A stretch of 64,000 nucleotides of DNA from Oscheius dolichura (taxonomy: Eukaryota; Nematoda; Chromadorea; Rhabditida; Rhabditidae), in assembly GCA_932521035.1 (NCBI GenBank), contig OW051493.1:2356001-2420000 (forward strand). Direction: 5' to 3'. This document shows positions 1-11,902 of this stretch, piece after piece (positions within the stretch are counted from its first letter, which is position 1; every line of letters begins with the position of its first letter). The position numbers and the translations under genes were made by a program. The notes below the pieces were generated by a model. It saw only the letters and a program-made list of their open reading frames with translations, was not told the origin of the DNA and ran no database searches.

Positions 1-2963
1 GTTTTCATGTTTACCCCTACCAAAATGCAAAATTTCAACGCCATTTTGGCGGAACGGGTTGACCAAATGGATAAAGGGCGTTCAGCTGAACTGTTCTCGG
101 GAATGAGAGTTCCTGGTTTTCTAACTATCTGCCATTTTGAAGGATCAACACAGGGGATCAACCGTTTCACAGAGTTCTCAAGAAGGAAACAGAAAGAGAT
201 CTCGATGATCTCGCCTCTGCCTCAACCTCTACAAGAGTTGCCTTCAGTCCCTCCAAAAAGGGAAGATGATTCATCTTCATGTGGAGTGAAAAGATTGTTT
301 GTGAAATATAGAATAAGAGAGAGCGAGGAAACACATACACAACGCCAACCGACGACGACGAGCTAATGGCTTGTAATCCATTTGTTTGTAAATTTGTCAG
401 CTCAACGACGTCAGCAGCAGGGGGACCAAGAGGGCAGCAAATTTATGAGTCGCTCAATTTATTTTCAATGGCTTCGTTGGGGAGGGGGAGATGTTCGTTT
501 TTAGAGATTTGGAGAGCATACAGTCTGTCTTCCAAGAAGGAGTCTGACCCTTCTCCTGTTGTTTATCTCGAAATTCAAAATAATAGCCAGTGTACTTTGT
601 GTGTACCGCATTTGCACTTTCCCCGCGGCTCCTTCTGCTCGCCCTGCTCATTGCATCTTCTCAAATGTTGCCATTTGGAGTCGAGAGCCTAACGAGTCTA
701 TGCTATTAGTCCGATTTGTAATATTAGAGAAGAGTCTCCTCCTCGTCGTCATCTGCTCGACTTTTGATTCCGGGGACAACAGAGATGAGCTAGAGAGAGA
801 GACTGGGTGTATGTGATGTGTTGCTATTTGATTTTGTCAGATTAGCCTCATTATAAGACAGAAGGAAGGGGTGAGGCAGGCCCCGTTGAGAGAGAATCAG
901 AGAGAGAGACTCATAGCAACGGGTGCTGGATTAGCGACTGAGGAAATATCCACTATATTTTGACGTTGTTTCAAGGAAGAAAAACTTAATATGTGATGAG
1001 AATTACGGGGAATTAGAAAGAGACACGCGTAGATGAGATGCGAACAGCCGTTCCTCAAGAAGGGGGACGTCAGGAAGAGGAAGACGACTTCGAAGCAGGC
1101 GTGGACGGGTAGAGAGATCGAGCGAGTTCGAGTCGAGCTGCGGCCCCCTGAAAAAAGTGGGGTCGAGCTGTTCGCCCAGCTCTGCTTCGAAGGAACCACC
1201 AAGGAACTAGGGGTACTATTTCGTGGGTCCCGAAACGAATCCATTCCTGTTTTAAATGAATAGCCCCTGGTAGACAGAGTACTGACCAAGTACCAAGGCT
1301 CCTGGCAAATTCATCCATTAGGGAGGCAAGGTGCGAACTTCAACGGAACTACATACGGCTTACTGTAGGCTACAGGCTTCATATCATCTCTGTTTCAAGT
1401 GAAACAGTTTCAGCTTTGAAATCAAAGTAGAGTCGAGTGTTTGTCCAAATTTACAATCCAAGACAGGTTGAAAACGAAGAGTTTTCGAAGAAATCGGAGT
1501 TATGGCCTTGCTTCATAACAAGAAGTCACTCCCAATTGAAATAACTCTTGATAAACAATTTAGGAATGAGTAGAAAACTCCAGAAGACAGCCCGAACTGA
1601 TTTTACTTTGGTTTGGGCAGTTCGATGGAGTCTCCCATTCCCATAATTATAACCACCGGTTCCCACACCACCCACACTACCTTTTTGAAAACTTGAGGGA
1701 ACATTTTCTCCATGAATGTTACAAATGCAATAGCAGCAAATGTTCAAAGTTGAAATGAGTAACCCTTATTTCGAAATGTGGAATATTTGAGAAGACTGCT
1801 TTGATCAGGAAGGACAGCTTCTCTCGTCTACGAATAAACAGGATGGAAGAGAATAACAGTACGTGTGATTACTACAAAAACAACACGGGGGAGCTCCGCT
1901 GACGTCAAACCGTTTTAGACACAAAAATATTGAGAGGAAAAGGAGAGAAAACGAAGGGAACGGAGAGAAGGGGAAGCCTGGCTATTATTGAAGAAAACGG
2001 GAGAAGAGAAAATGAATCAACCAGGTGGCGAGAGTGGAATGATATCATTTTAAAAAGGAGGGTTGATTAGGTGTGGTGGGTCATATTTGTACAGGAGAAG
2101 ATGATGCAGGGGAGGATGAGTTGTATAGCAAAATAGGCGGGGGAAGGTATAGAGTGACGTGAAGGGAGAGCTGGTTAATCAAATGGGAATTATTAGACAA
2201 TTATTGGTAGTAGAAAACGGAATCACTGCTATAAAATGAACCCAAGACTCCAATTCTGATCTTATCACGGGAAGAAATTTCTCCGGGTGGAATTGAAATC
2301 GAAGGATACTTGGATAGAAAACGGATGCTCAACCCGGCCGTTAATTTTTTGGACTTTTTCCATTGAAGAGAATAGGATTTTGGGCCCAAGGGCCGTGTAC
2401 ATGAAGCTATTCTTTGGGCGGACCCCATTTGTAATAACAAACATCATAAGCTGGAACGGGCAGAACGGTTCCAGGAATAGGGGGATACCACGCCATCTGT
2501 TTTGTGTCTCTTCCCCACTACTGGACGTCTTGACCAAAAATGGCCATTTTTACCGTATCCGCCTATCTCTGGGCATCTTCATGGCCTTACGGGTCCAGCT
2601 GCAAGGCGAAACTAGGATGGTTTACGCTTTACGTGCAAAGATCCCAGAAAGCCGGGACCTTTCAATGGGACCCCGCAATAGGTTGTTTTCTTGTAAAAAG
2701 AAGGTGATATCACCCCCGTTTTAAAGGTTGAGAAGCCGTATACAAGCGTGGGAATTTCCTCACGCTCTTCTCGAATGGGAGAAAGATGGCCAATAGGTTC
2801 GAAATGCCCCGTTACCTATGCTACCTGACCCCGCCCCCTCCCAGGTAGGAGGAGGGCCAATGAGACGCCAATTTGGGGAGGAATATTCTACTGTAAGAAG
2901 AAGATTCGACTAGAAAGCTTGTCAAGAAGTTGAAGGGAAGGGAAGGTGAGAGAGTGGCTGATA
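1..2963. other. No supported gene
   Basis: Only short, mutually overlapping open frames are present, on both strands. None combines a start, matching splice sites and recognisable protein sequence. The stretch has purine-rich runs near 1920-2010 and 2090-2180. I see no RNA gene. Confidence 0.5.
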
Positions 2964-3319
2964 TTAGGTTGTAACATAAGTCTTGTCCCTGGGTTTCCCA
3001 CAAATCCCCGTGCTCCAATTCTTTTTCCGTTATATTCTACGCCTCGTTTTATGGTTATTCACCAATTTTCAGTTCATTTGCATGTCACCGTGAATTTTGA
3101 CAACCGAAAGAAGGCGTCAAACCTTGGGTGACTAGGTCAATTTCGCTTCCAAAAACTCTGATTTTGGTACCATTCGACTCCTCTCAATGAGAAAAATCCA
3201 GTGGTGCAAAAATCATCTCGACCGGAAACGATTTGACGGGGTTACACCCTTCTGAAATTTGAATGCATTTATTTCACATTTGTGGGAAACCCAGGGACAA
3301 GACTTATGTTACAACCTAA
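2964..3319. mobile_element. Mariner-type MITE (non-autonomous)
   Basis: A 45-nt perfect inverted repeat lies at 2961-3005 and 3278-3322. Within it the element begins TTAGGTTG and ends CAACCTAA, with the dinucleotide TA directly outside each end (2962-2963 and 3320-3321). TA target duplications and termini starting TTAGGTTG are known for Tc1/mariner elements. The 356-bp element has no transposase frame, so it would need an enzyme supplied elsewhere. The arms are perfect by eye, which suggests recent insertion. Confidence 0.75.
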
Positions 3320-5744
3320 TATATCTGATATTTTGATACACGTGAGATACCCTTTGCTGATATTCACCGCGCCAACAGATGAGGTCATTATCCGCACCCG
3401 TGAATGGACCAGTAATCAGTGTGTAGTGTGTGTATGAAATGGGTTCTTATGTCCCCAACGTCATCAGTATCTCTGGATTTTTTAATTAGGACAACTTGTC
3501 CCGGCCCTGTAAAACGGAACAAAGCTTGCGAAATGGAGAAGGGAGAGAGAGAGTGATCTAATTTTCAGCTGCAGGTGGGTTATCAGCTCAGCTTAATCTA
3601 ATCACTCCTTTTTATACATAATGCAATTGAAAGAGACTGGAGGAGGGAGGGGAGGCTTTTTCTTCGAGATGATGAATAAGTAACGAAGAAAACAGGAGAA
3701 AAAAAGAGAGCGGAATTGTAGCCGTAGTCCGGATAATTGGAGGGGATCTAGAGAGTTCGGAGGAAGCTACCGTATCCCTGGACGAAGTAGACCTTCTGTA
3801 TCTGCTTTGAAACTTCTGAACAAGGTTCGGGCTTCGGTTGTAGTGGAAATTATGAGAGAATTGGCACAGAACGCGGCTACAAACGTTCATTTTATCCTTG
3901 AAAGACCGGCTACTCATTCACTTCTTCCAGGGAAAAATATGGATTACTGTAATCCCCACGGAAATTTGAAAATCCACCTGAAAATGCGCAGCATACTCCA
4001 AAGGAAGACTGTAGTCGTGCCGAGACTCCCCTCCCCCCCCCCCAATCCAAGTTTTTAGCAGTTTCTTCCATAATACCATTCCCCTGCTCACAAAGGTCAC
4101 CTTGCCCTTTCTTCTTTCCCTCGTGACTTTCCTCTTCTTTTCTCTTCGATCTTGGAATCTCTCCCCAAAAAAGCTATTTATTCACACCTGGGCCATATGA
4201 CGCCTCTCTCCAGTCCATAATCTGTTTAATTTGTTTTGAAGAAACCTTTCCGACAAATTATTGGGTTCATCACCGCCATAATGATACGAAATCGAGCTAG
4301 ACTTTCGACGAGAGGGATCTAGAAGACGGGCTACAGTAAGACGCCGTCTAGCTGGCCTTTGATTGTTCTCTGACGAGAAAATGTCACGAATTCATACAGC
4401 TTAGGACATTCTAGGCTGTTCGCTGTTTCTGATGTATTTTTATCCGGGTTTAGAGGAAATACAGCTGTAGTTCTGCTTGTTGTCCCTTGTTCCTCCGGAT
4501 GGTAAAGGCCCCCTTCACGGAGAACTGCAATTGTCCCTATGCACAAGATACAGTACACAATTTCAACACTCTCCTGCTTTTCTCAGTTTGACGTCACTAA
4601 GTGGCTGTTTATCAACGGAAGAAAGGATGGATGGAATATCTTTATTTAGCCGTCCCGGTGGAGTAGAGCCTCCCCCTCCCGCCTCTTCCGTCAAAATAAT
4701 CAACCCGCAATCACGCGGTGGCGCCGGTGTTCTGGCTGATGTTGTTGAGGACGCGTTGAAGTAATTCCACATTTAGACAATTGTCAGCTGCCGACCGGAC
4801 GGCACAATGTGTAGGGTTTTTGACTAGGATACCTGGAAACGGGAAGTATTGTCGGGCGAAAGAGGTAAACATGTCCTGGATGGAGGGGGAAGGGGTATGG
4901 TAGCGAATGTAGCCGCCGGGCTGTTTAGCTCTCGGATCAATCAGAGAAAAAGATTTGTTTTTGTAGCTTCAAATGCATGAAGCAAACAGAAGAGAAGGAA
5001 GGAATAGGAAAAGGGGGGACAAATAATGTTTTGAACATAAAATATGCGGTTTTATGGGAATTTTGGAGGTTGTAACGAGTAGAACCTGGTTTCTGGTCAA
5101 ACGGGATGGTTAGAGTATGGGTTGATTACTTTCTAATCCTAGAGAATTCGGACTGTGGTGGAAGCTAAAATTCGGGCCAATCCTCTTCTATGGCTCCTGT
5201 TGCTCTTTAGTTCTTTCAGTCCCGAATCCAAGAGATTCCCAGTCTTGGTACTCCATTTCCGTCCAATAATGTTTCAGTGATATTCCCACTGTGATGTCAA
5301 TTTCAGGAGTTACCCTATCTTCCGTCATCGTCGTGGGACTATCCCTAATCTCTTATTGTTCCTCTGTCTTGATCCAAATGGCATTAGTTCAAGAAAGAAT
5401 AATTCACGATTTCAACCCAGACAGATTAGACAATTTTTGCTCTTTATCTCTCTGTGATTAGAATTTTCTGTTCAGCTGATAATTCACAGGTCTGGACAAG
5501 AAGACAAGCTTTGCTCTTCTTTCCCTTGCCCGCTTGGATCAGTAGAAGAAATGTCCTAATAGTGCATGTTTGTCACGGGCATGGAAAATTATAGTGCTGC
5601 TGCCATTTTGAAAGGTTGAGATAATGAGGATTGGACCCTGATCGGCTAGGGCGGCAAGGTGGGGGAGGCGCTTTGAGGGGGCGAGCAGTTTGCAGGGCAT
5701 GGTTTACAAGGCATGACCACCATTCAATTACAGAAAATCCTTAC
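3320..5744. other. No supported gene; downstream flank of the CNT gene
   Basis: No coding exon could be supported. A minus-strand frame at 3612-3917 and other short frames lack homology and splice context. The last exon of the minus-strand nucleoside transporter should lie in the right part, below 5745, but I could not identify it. Confidence 0.4.
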
Positions 5745-8476
5745 CTGCTACAGTAGCCGTGAAAAAGCAGCTGATACAACCGGCCATCAGCGCCCGTAGT
5801 ACAATTTTAGCCAGGAGAGTCTTTCTACTCGGTGCCATTCCCCCTAAATCCTCACTTTTTCTGGTTTCTTGTTGATCTCACCCAACACACCCAGTTGTAT
5901 TCCAATTGAACTGAAATTTGAAAATCCACACAGCGCGTAGGTAGCGATCATGGCTGCTCTCGGCTGAACGCGGAGTTATTTCCTGGTAGTGTGGAAAACG
6001 TGCCCCGATGAGTGGTGGCTGTGCGGAGACCATTGTACCCAATTTCTGATAGGCTATGAATTCATTCAAAGTGGTCTTTGTCCCCATCAATTGGGCTACT
6101 CGTAGCGTCTCCTGTGCGTTGTCCGTCACCCCCATTACAAAGGCTATGGGGAAGAAGACATAGCCCAAAAGCCCCTGGAATTGAGACTATTTCTGTGAAA
6201 TATGGAAATATACATCGAAGGACCATCCACTGTAGCCCAACAGCTCTCCAGCGTAATCAAAAATCTGATCAATAAAGGCCAGAAGAGCCAGGAAGACGAT
6301 AAGATTGGCAGCGATGGCCGCAACCAGGCCGACGGCGGATACAGCTCCCGAGGAGATACATTCCAGGGCGGAGGATTCTTCTCTGAAAGGTTGTAGTTCG
6401 TTCTCTTCTCACTCTAGGCATATCAAACGAGATCTCAATTGACTCTAATAGTGGATATTAACTAGCCAGGTGTTTCAGTGGTGAACTTGATTTTGATCTA
6501 TGCTGGCGGAAGTGAGTTTAGCTCGTTTGAACTCCAGACGAGGTGATTCTCGGTATTGAGGGAGTCGAATGCGGGAAAATTATACGGAGGGAGGCAGTTG
6601 ATAGTTAGAAAAGATCTGTGAAATAACAGGGAGAATTTTAAACGCGGAAAAGAATAGGACGTGTGAACTGTGGCTCTTACAAATAACACGGCGTGTGAAC
6701 TGTGGCTCTGACAAACAACATGGCGGGTGAACTGTGGTGCCCAATAAAATGGTTTGTAAGTCACAGTTCACACGTTGTGTCGTTTCTCCGACAATTACTG
6801 ACCCTTTTGGTAGTTTTAGATCGGACACCCTCTTCAGCTGGCTTTGTTCCGACTCGGGGAATAACATCTTCGAGCAGGCAAGCGATCCAGAAGCAGACAT
6901 GACTGTGGACGACATCAGGTACCTGACATAGTTGCCCATTTTATTACTTGTGTCCAATACTCACAAAGGACACGCTCCAAAGGCAACATATGCGGAAAAC
7001 AGGGATCCCGCTATGCAGGAGAAGCCACTGGTCATCACTGCATGTAGTTCGGAAGCAGTCATCTTTTCCAGGTAGGGCTGGATCAAGAGGGGTGCCTCTG
7101 CCTGACCCAGGAAAACACAAGCGCAGGCATTGAGAGATTCAGTGGCTGTTGTTCGAAGCGTCTTTTGTAGACACCTGGAAGGGAGCCACAGTTAGAGAGT
7201 GAGCGGACTGCTTACCAGGCCAATCGCTTGACTACAACCTGCATTATGCCGAAATGATATAGGAGGGAGACAACGGAGCCGAAGAAGATGACAACTTGTA
7301 GTGACTGGAAGAAATTTTAAGTTTCTAGAAGGAGAATAACTCACAGTGAAAAAGAAAACCGGGCTGGTTCCACAGATATTCGGAGGTTGGGCCAGGAAAC
7401 CGTAAACAAAGGTGGTACCATTATTGGTATAGTCGAGGAATGTGACAATTATATTGGACAGCTGTTGAAATTTTCGATGTCCCCACGGCCAGCGGAGGAC
7501 AATCATCCCCAGGATGAACTGCACCCCAAAGCCCCAGGTAACGGGACGCCAGTCTATCTGAAACATTCTGGTTGGCCCTCCTTCGTGGCAAGACCTTTTT
7601 GCGATCATGTGAGACCAAATACATGATGAGGAGGAAGAGAACAATCCCTCCCAGACCGATGAGCCTCCTCCTGTCTTCTGACGTGTCAATGATCAGGAAA
7701 ATGGTCACCGCGAGGAGGAGCAGGCAATAGACCACACTGAAAAGGGCTCTCACTGTAGAATAATAAAAAGAAGAGTTAGTAAGACTAGTTACATACTATC
7801 GCACTCGACTATCTTGCCAGCACCTTCCTGAAAAAGTTAGCGACGGCCGGAGGAACATCCGATAGACCGTCGGACCCAAATACGGTACCAGTATCTAAAA
7901 CAAGCCATTTCCTCTCGAAATCCTTCTCTTCCAATCAAAACATCCTCTTTAATAATAATTGGTGACATCGTCACCGCCGCAGCACAATTAGAGACCGATC
8001 CCGACGGGGCTCTGATTAGCCGGGGAGGTACGGTTGCCATGGGGACACCTCTCACCTCCCCTCGGCGGCGAGTTGATGACTTTTTGGAGAGGGACCGACT
8101 CGGGGAAATGGGCTGCGGTAACTCACCTTTGAACAAATAATATACAGCCAAATTAGACAAGTTAAAATAATTAGAGTCTCTGCTTTGGAGAAATCATGAA
8201 TCGCAGCAAAAACTGAAGATTATTTAGACTGTTTGGGCGACAAAACTTGCCTAAAAATACATGGTAAAGGACAATAAGGGCGGCGAAAAAGGCCCAATTA
8301 AAATATCGCCTGTATTCGTCGAGAAATATACCGATCCCCTCAAATGTTGAGTTTATTCGGTCTTTTATCTCTGTAACTATGAAAATTAAAGGGGAAGGTA
8401 CAGTATTACTTTGTAATTTCCGCCTTCTGGGAGGAGTGGAGACTGATATTGTTGGAGACGAAGCAACCGAAGGCAG
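5745..8476 (-). CDS. Concentrative nucleoside transporter (SLC28/CNT family)
   Basis: This is an integral plasma-membrane protein that would import nucleosides by cation symport. Exons read on the minus strand: 8476-8410, 8376-8251, 8212-8127, 7827-7797, 7752-7595, 7557-7345, 7304-7216, 7174-6965, 6922-6803, 6382-6214, 6174-5882 and 5843-5745; phases agree except in the exon noted below. Family hallmarks are clear: RPVTWGFGVQF (7557-7345), then TATESLNACACVFLGQAEAP and an ELHAVMTSGF helix (7174-6965), MSSTVMSASGSLACSKM (6922-6803), GYVFFPIAFVMGV and LNEFIAYQKLG (6174-5882), and ALCGFSNFSSIGIQLG just after. The intron at 8252 would be GC-AG (TTAG|GCAAGT). In exon 6174-5882 the ITPRS motif and the following MIATYALCG are in different frames: either a frameshift or a 67-nt intron. 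The first and last exons are not resolved. The intron 6383-6802 holds a 32-nt repeat array. Confidence 0.88.
6655..6785. repeat. 32-nt repeat array (3 direct + 1 inverted) in CNT intron
   Basis: Copies of the core GTGTGAACTGTGGC start at 6661, 6693 and 6725 (third copy GGGTGAAC), an exact 32-nt period. An inverted copy follows at about 6764-6781. The whole array lies inside an intron of the nucleoside transporter. Confidence 0.85.
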
Positions 8477-8837
8477 CTGAAGCTGTTAAAATACGGTCAA
8501 GGGGAGAGACAAACTTTTTTCGATCCTATGAAATCACTCAATTCCATAGTGTACTGTAATTTGGGAAAAAAAAAGTGGAGACAACCAGCTGCCAGGGGAG
8601 GAAACACCGAAATGAAGAGGCTAGTGGACTAAAAATTGAAATGGTTTGGGTAAGCAGGACTTTACGTCAATTGAGCAAAAACGATCAGTGAGACGGTGCT
8701 GTTCAAATGGCAGCAGAGCCCACCTCTGTTTGTCGCCGAGATAATACTGCCTATCAAACAGTATTGAGTGAGAAGAAGTTAGAGGCAGTAGGGGGAGATG
8801 GCACGAGGAAGGAATATTGAAAGATTAGGGTAAAATC

Positions 8838-9500
8838 ACCCCCAGAAGTAGCACAGGGATCCAAGAAGGCGCGGTGGTGTTAGCCTTCCCAGGCGTCGCC
8901 ACCTTTTCACCACTATAACTGTCACTGGAAACCTTTCGACCCCTCACAGATTACGGTTCTCTCTTCTCTATGCTGATCTTTCAGTCCTTACTCGAAGAAA
9001 AGCGATATTCCCAGCAATTTGTCCAATTTGGTCAAGACGACAAGAAAATGACGCGTCCAACCTGTCAACTCCCGGTCAAGACGGCGTGGCATCTCGGCCA
9101 GTCAGTCTTCCTTCGTCTTTCGCCGGCAGCGGTCGTCTTCTTCTAAACTACAAGGTCACGTTACTTTTTTTCATAAATTGTCCTAAAAATGAAATCAACC
9201 CGCGCGCCGCGGGTACCCGTTTGCTCTAAAATTAACCAAGGGGATAGTGAGACGGCCACCAAGGACAGCCAATGGAGAGAATCCGCCTGCTTCTAGCAAC
9301 CTAACCTTCGACCTCTTGATCGAAGAAGGTGTCCTGGCCCGGTAATCTGGAGTCGTGGGCATCCTCTGTGTCCACAGCGGTGTTTGGAATAGCACAGAAG
9401 GACCCCGGCTCCAATGAGAACTGGAAGATCTCCAACCACCTTGGTCTAAATATTGCACACGCCTTTTTGACTTGTTGTTTTGGTTCAAAACTTGTAAAAT
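8838..9500 (+). repeat. Left arm of 663-bp inverted repeat
   Basis: Reading 8838-9500 against the reverse complement of 11064-11726 I found no mismatch or gap, and both arms are 663 nt. The arm carries exon-like sequence read rightward. This includes a frame at 8985-9140 (starting SLLEEKRYSQQ) that follows a TTTCAG, and a frame at about 9329-9453 containing FGIAQKDPGSNENW that ends at a possible donor. Right of 9500 the two copies are still related but clearly diverged. Confidence 0.9.
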
Positions 9501-9700
9501 TATTGGATTATCCGCTTTCTTTTGTAGTTTTGTGGCTGCCTTGTTTTTTTTTTCAGGAACTGCTTCTTGAAGACGACGACTGGAGCTGTGGAGACTAAGA
9601 GGATAAGCGAAGAGACGGCGGACCAATGAACCGGAGACACAGAAGAATGAGTCATTCTAAGGCTGTTCTAATTGTTCCTTCGTTTCAGAGGCGGCTATAA
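9501..9700 (+). pseudogene. Diverged flank of the left copy, frame broken
   Basis: Just beyond the identical arm, the segment 9556-9650 is related to the exon 11009-10916 of the right copy (both start TTCAG|GAACTGCTTCT). In the frame used by the right copy, the left copy meets TGA four codons in. It is probably a decayed continuation of the duplicated gene. The product is unknown. Confidence 0.45.
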
Positions 9701-10704
9701 ACGCAAATGAAGACCAAAGGGCGAGAACTACGAAATCAACAATCGCAGGAGTTCCTTTTGACTTTGACTGGGAAGATGATAATCGATAGAACGGGAACAG
9801 AGACGAACAGATAGACAAAGACGTGAACGAAGGATGCTACACCTCTATAAGTCATCATTCTGTGTATTTGGAAGCGAAGCCACTGAAGAAGGTTGGTAGG
9901 TCTCGTACTGTTTTGTATCAACGGAAGGTGCCAATGCTTTGCTTCGAGCCGAATTCAGCAGCAGGGTACTTCTTCAAGCCGGTTAGCTAGTGTTGCTCTC
10001 ACCGGCTCGATGTTCGCTCTCTTTTTTTGGTCCATTAGATCCGAGCGGCAATACAAGGTACCTGAGCTCGCACTGTTAAAAACTGTTGAAATATTGAAAA
10101 TTTGCCCATTTACGAAATTTAAATTGCTCTTTTCAGGTCTGCGTCCGATCTTTTACCGGGAACTTATCCTCGTCCTGTCACAGCTATCGACCGTCTGGTT
10201 CTTCTCCTCTGGGTTAGTTCTTTTTCATTCAGCGATTTAGAAAGTTAGGAGTCTCAATGGATTGAAGGGCTCTACCAGCCAAAAGGTGGGCCTCACGGCC
10301 CTTGGACTAGACAATTCGCTGCCCATTCATATATCTTCCCTGCCTATGTCGCCTTTTTTTGGGCTGGGGCACGGCCCCGCCGTCCTTATCATTCATATAT
10401 TTCAGGCTGCTCCTCTCTCTGTGGCTCCCTCTTTCCCGTCTGCTCCTTTTGCTCGTCTTTTCGTTGTCTTTACCACCACAGGCGTAAAAGCCCTGTTGGT
10501 GCTCCATGATGGCCGGCTTTAGTCACAGCGACGGGCCTATAGATAGCTAGGCTCAAATGAAAGCTTGAAAGCGTATATCGATCTTGAAATATTTTGGTCC
10601 GTGACATGTAGAATGCATGACAGTTGAAATTTTGTTCGGATTGGCGCCGAAATATCCTAGACTCGAACAGAACGTTGAAATCTTAGTTGAAAACAAATAT
10701 AAAC
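9701..10704. other. Spacer of the inverted repeat, no assured gene
   Basis: A plus-strand frame at 9990-10240 has two hydrophobic stretches and an intron-like piece (donor near 10059, acceptor at 10137). I could not connect it to other exons or recognise it. The part nearest 10700 may hold further exons of the minus-strand gene at 10705-11240. Confidence 0.35.
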
Positions 10705-11240
10705 CTCTGTGAGCAGCGACTATCCTAGACAGGCCGTAGTCCATGTATCCGTTGAAGTAGACAGGCAGAAGGATGAAGACCGCAGAAAGGACAATAGGCC
10801 GGCATAGGAGGCTGTCTCTTCTTCTGTAGCATCTCATTTCTCGTCCAGATCTCCTCCCCAAATTGTCCTCCTTTGACTTATCGCTAAAAGTTAGCACAGT
10901 TACACAGTTGCTCACTATTCCATGTCTCCGATGCTCTGGCATCGCCTCTCCATCGTCGCTTCTCCAGTCCGTTTCCTCTGGTCCAGCAGTCGTTTTGGAG
11001 AAGCAGTTCCTGAAAATAAACAAAACAGCCGCAAAATTATTAAGGTAGTCAAAAAGAATGGATATTTTACAAGTTTTGAACCAAAACAACAAGTCAAAAA
11101 GGCGTGTGCAATATTTAGACCAAGGTGGTTGGAGATCTTCCAGTTCTCATTGGAGCCGGGGTCCTTCTGTGCTATTCCAAACACCGCTGTGGACACAGAG
11201 GATGCCCACGACTCCAGATTACCGGGCCAGGACACCTTCT
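10705..11240 (-). CDS. Unknown protein with one membrane segment (right copy), partial
   Basis: Three minus-strand exons join in phase. One ends at 11121 and contains SWPGNLESWASSVSTAVFG. The second is 11009-10916, with a basic stretch (PKRLLDQRKRTG). The third is 10883-10705, basic at first and then a hydrophobic segment (RPIVLSAVFILLPVYF) that looks like a membrane helix or anchor. The first exon lies partly in the inverted-repeat arm. Neither the start codon nor the last exon could be fixed. I do not recognise the family, and short exons leave room for error. Confidence 0.45.
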
Positions 11241-11726
11241 TCGATCAAGAGGTCGAAGGTTAGGTTGCTAGAAGCAGGCGGATTCTCTCCATTGGCTGTC
11301 CTTGGTGGCCGTCTCACTATCCCCTTGGTTAATTTTAGAGCAAACGGGTACCCGCGGCGCGCGGGTTGATTTCATTTTTAGGACAATTTATGAAAAAAAG
11401 TAACGTGACCTTGTAGTTTAGAAGAAGACGACCGCTGCCGGCGAAAGACGAAGGAAGACTGACTGGCCGAGATGCCACGCCGTCTTGACCGGGAGTTGAC
11501 AGGTTGGACGCGTCATTTTCTTGTCGTCTTGACCAAATTGGACAAATTGCTGGGAATATCGCTTTTCTTCGAGTAAGGACTGAAAGATCAGCATAGAGAA
11601 GAGAGAACCGTAATCTGTGAGGGGTCGAAAGGTTTCCAGTGACAGTTATAGTGGTGAAAAGGTGGCGACGCCTGGGAAGGCTAACACCACCGCGCCTTCT
11701 TGGATCCCTGTGCTACTTCTGGGGGT
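11064..11726 (-). repeat. Right arm of 663-bp inverted repeat
   Basis: Reverse complement of 8838-9500, with equal length and no difference seen. The arms are separated by 1563 nt. Confidence 0.9.
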
Positions 11727-11786
11727 AGTTGAGGCCAATTTGGAAAGAAAGGTCAGTGCTCGGTCTACGTATAATTTAATACATAC

Positions 11787-11902
11787 AGTACCCCGCGCCC
11801 CGATCAATGAAGTCATGAATCAACCGCGGGTACTCGGCATCAAAGCAGGTGCGCTCTCCCGCCACCGTGCCGTTAGCATAGTGCTCACTCTCAATAACCC
11901 AT
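11787..11902 (-). CDS. Possible single exon of an unknown gene
   Basis: On the minus strand, ATTTTAG at 11903-11909 is followed by an open frame with protein-like sequence (HYANGTVAGERTCFDAEYPR) and then the donor-like TACT|GTATGT. The frame also stays open upstream towards 12012. It lies just outside the right repeat arm. No partner exon was found, so this may be a gene fragment. Confidence 0.3.

Noticed and set aside
2287-2724. 145-codon open frame on the plus strand
   Set aside because: It overlaps long frames on the other strand, has no splice context and no recognisable sequence; probably a chance frame.
2790-2812. GGTTCGAAATGCCCC, resembling a tRNA B box
   Set aside because: No A box or cloverleaf can be drawn around it; no tRNA in the window.
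3612-3917. 101-codon minus-strand frame
   Set aside because: Low-complexity ends, no homology or splice partner.
9195-9626. Long minus-strand frame in the left inverted-repeat arm, with its plus-strand twin at 11058-11369
   Set aside because: Identical only because the arms are identical; it runs antisense to the exon-like frames with splice sites.
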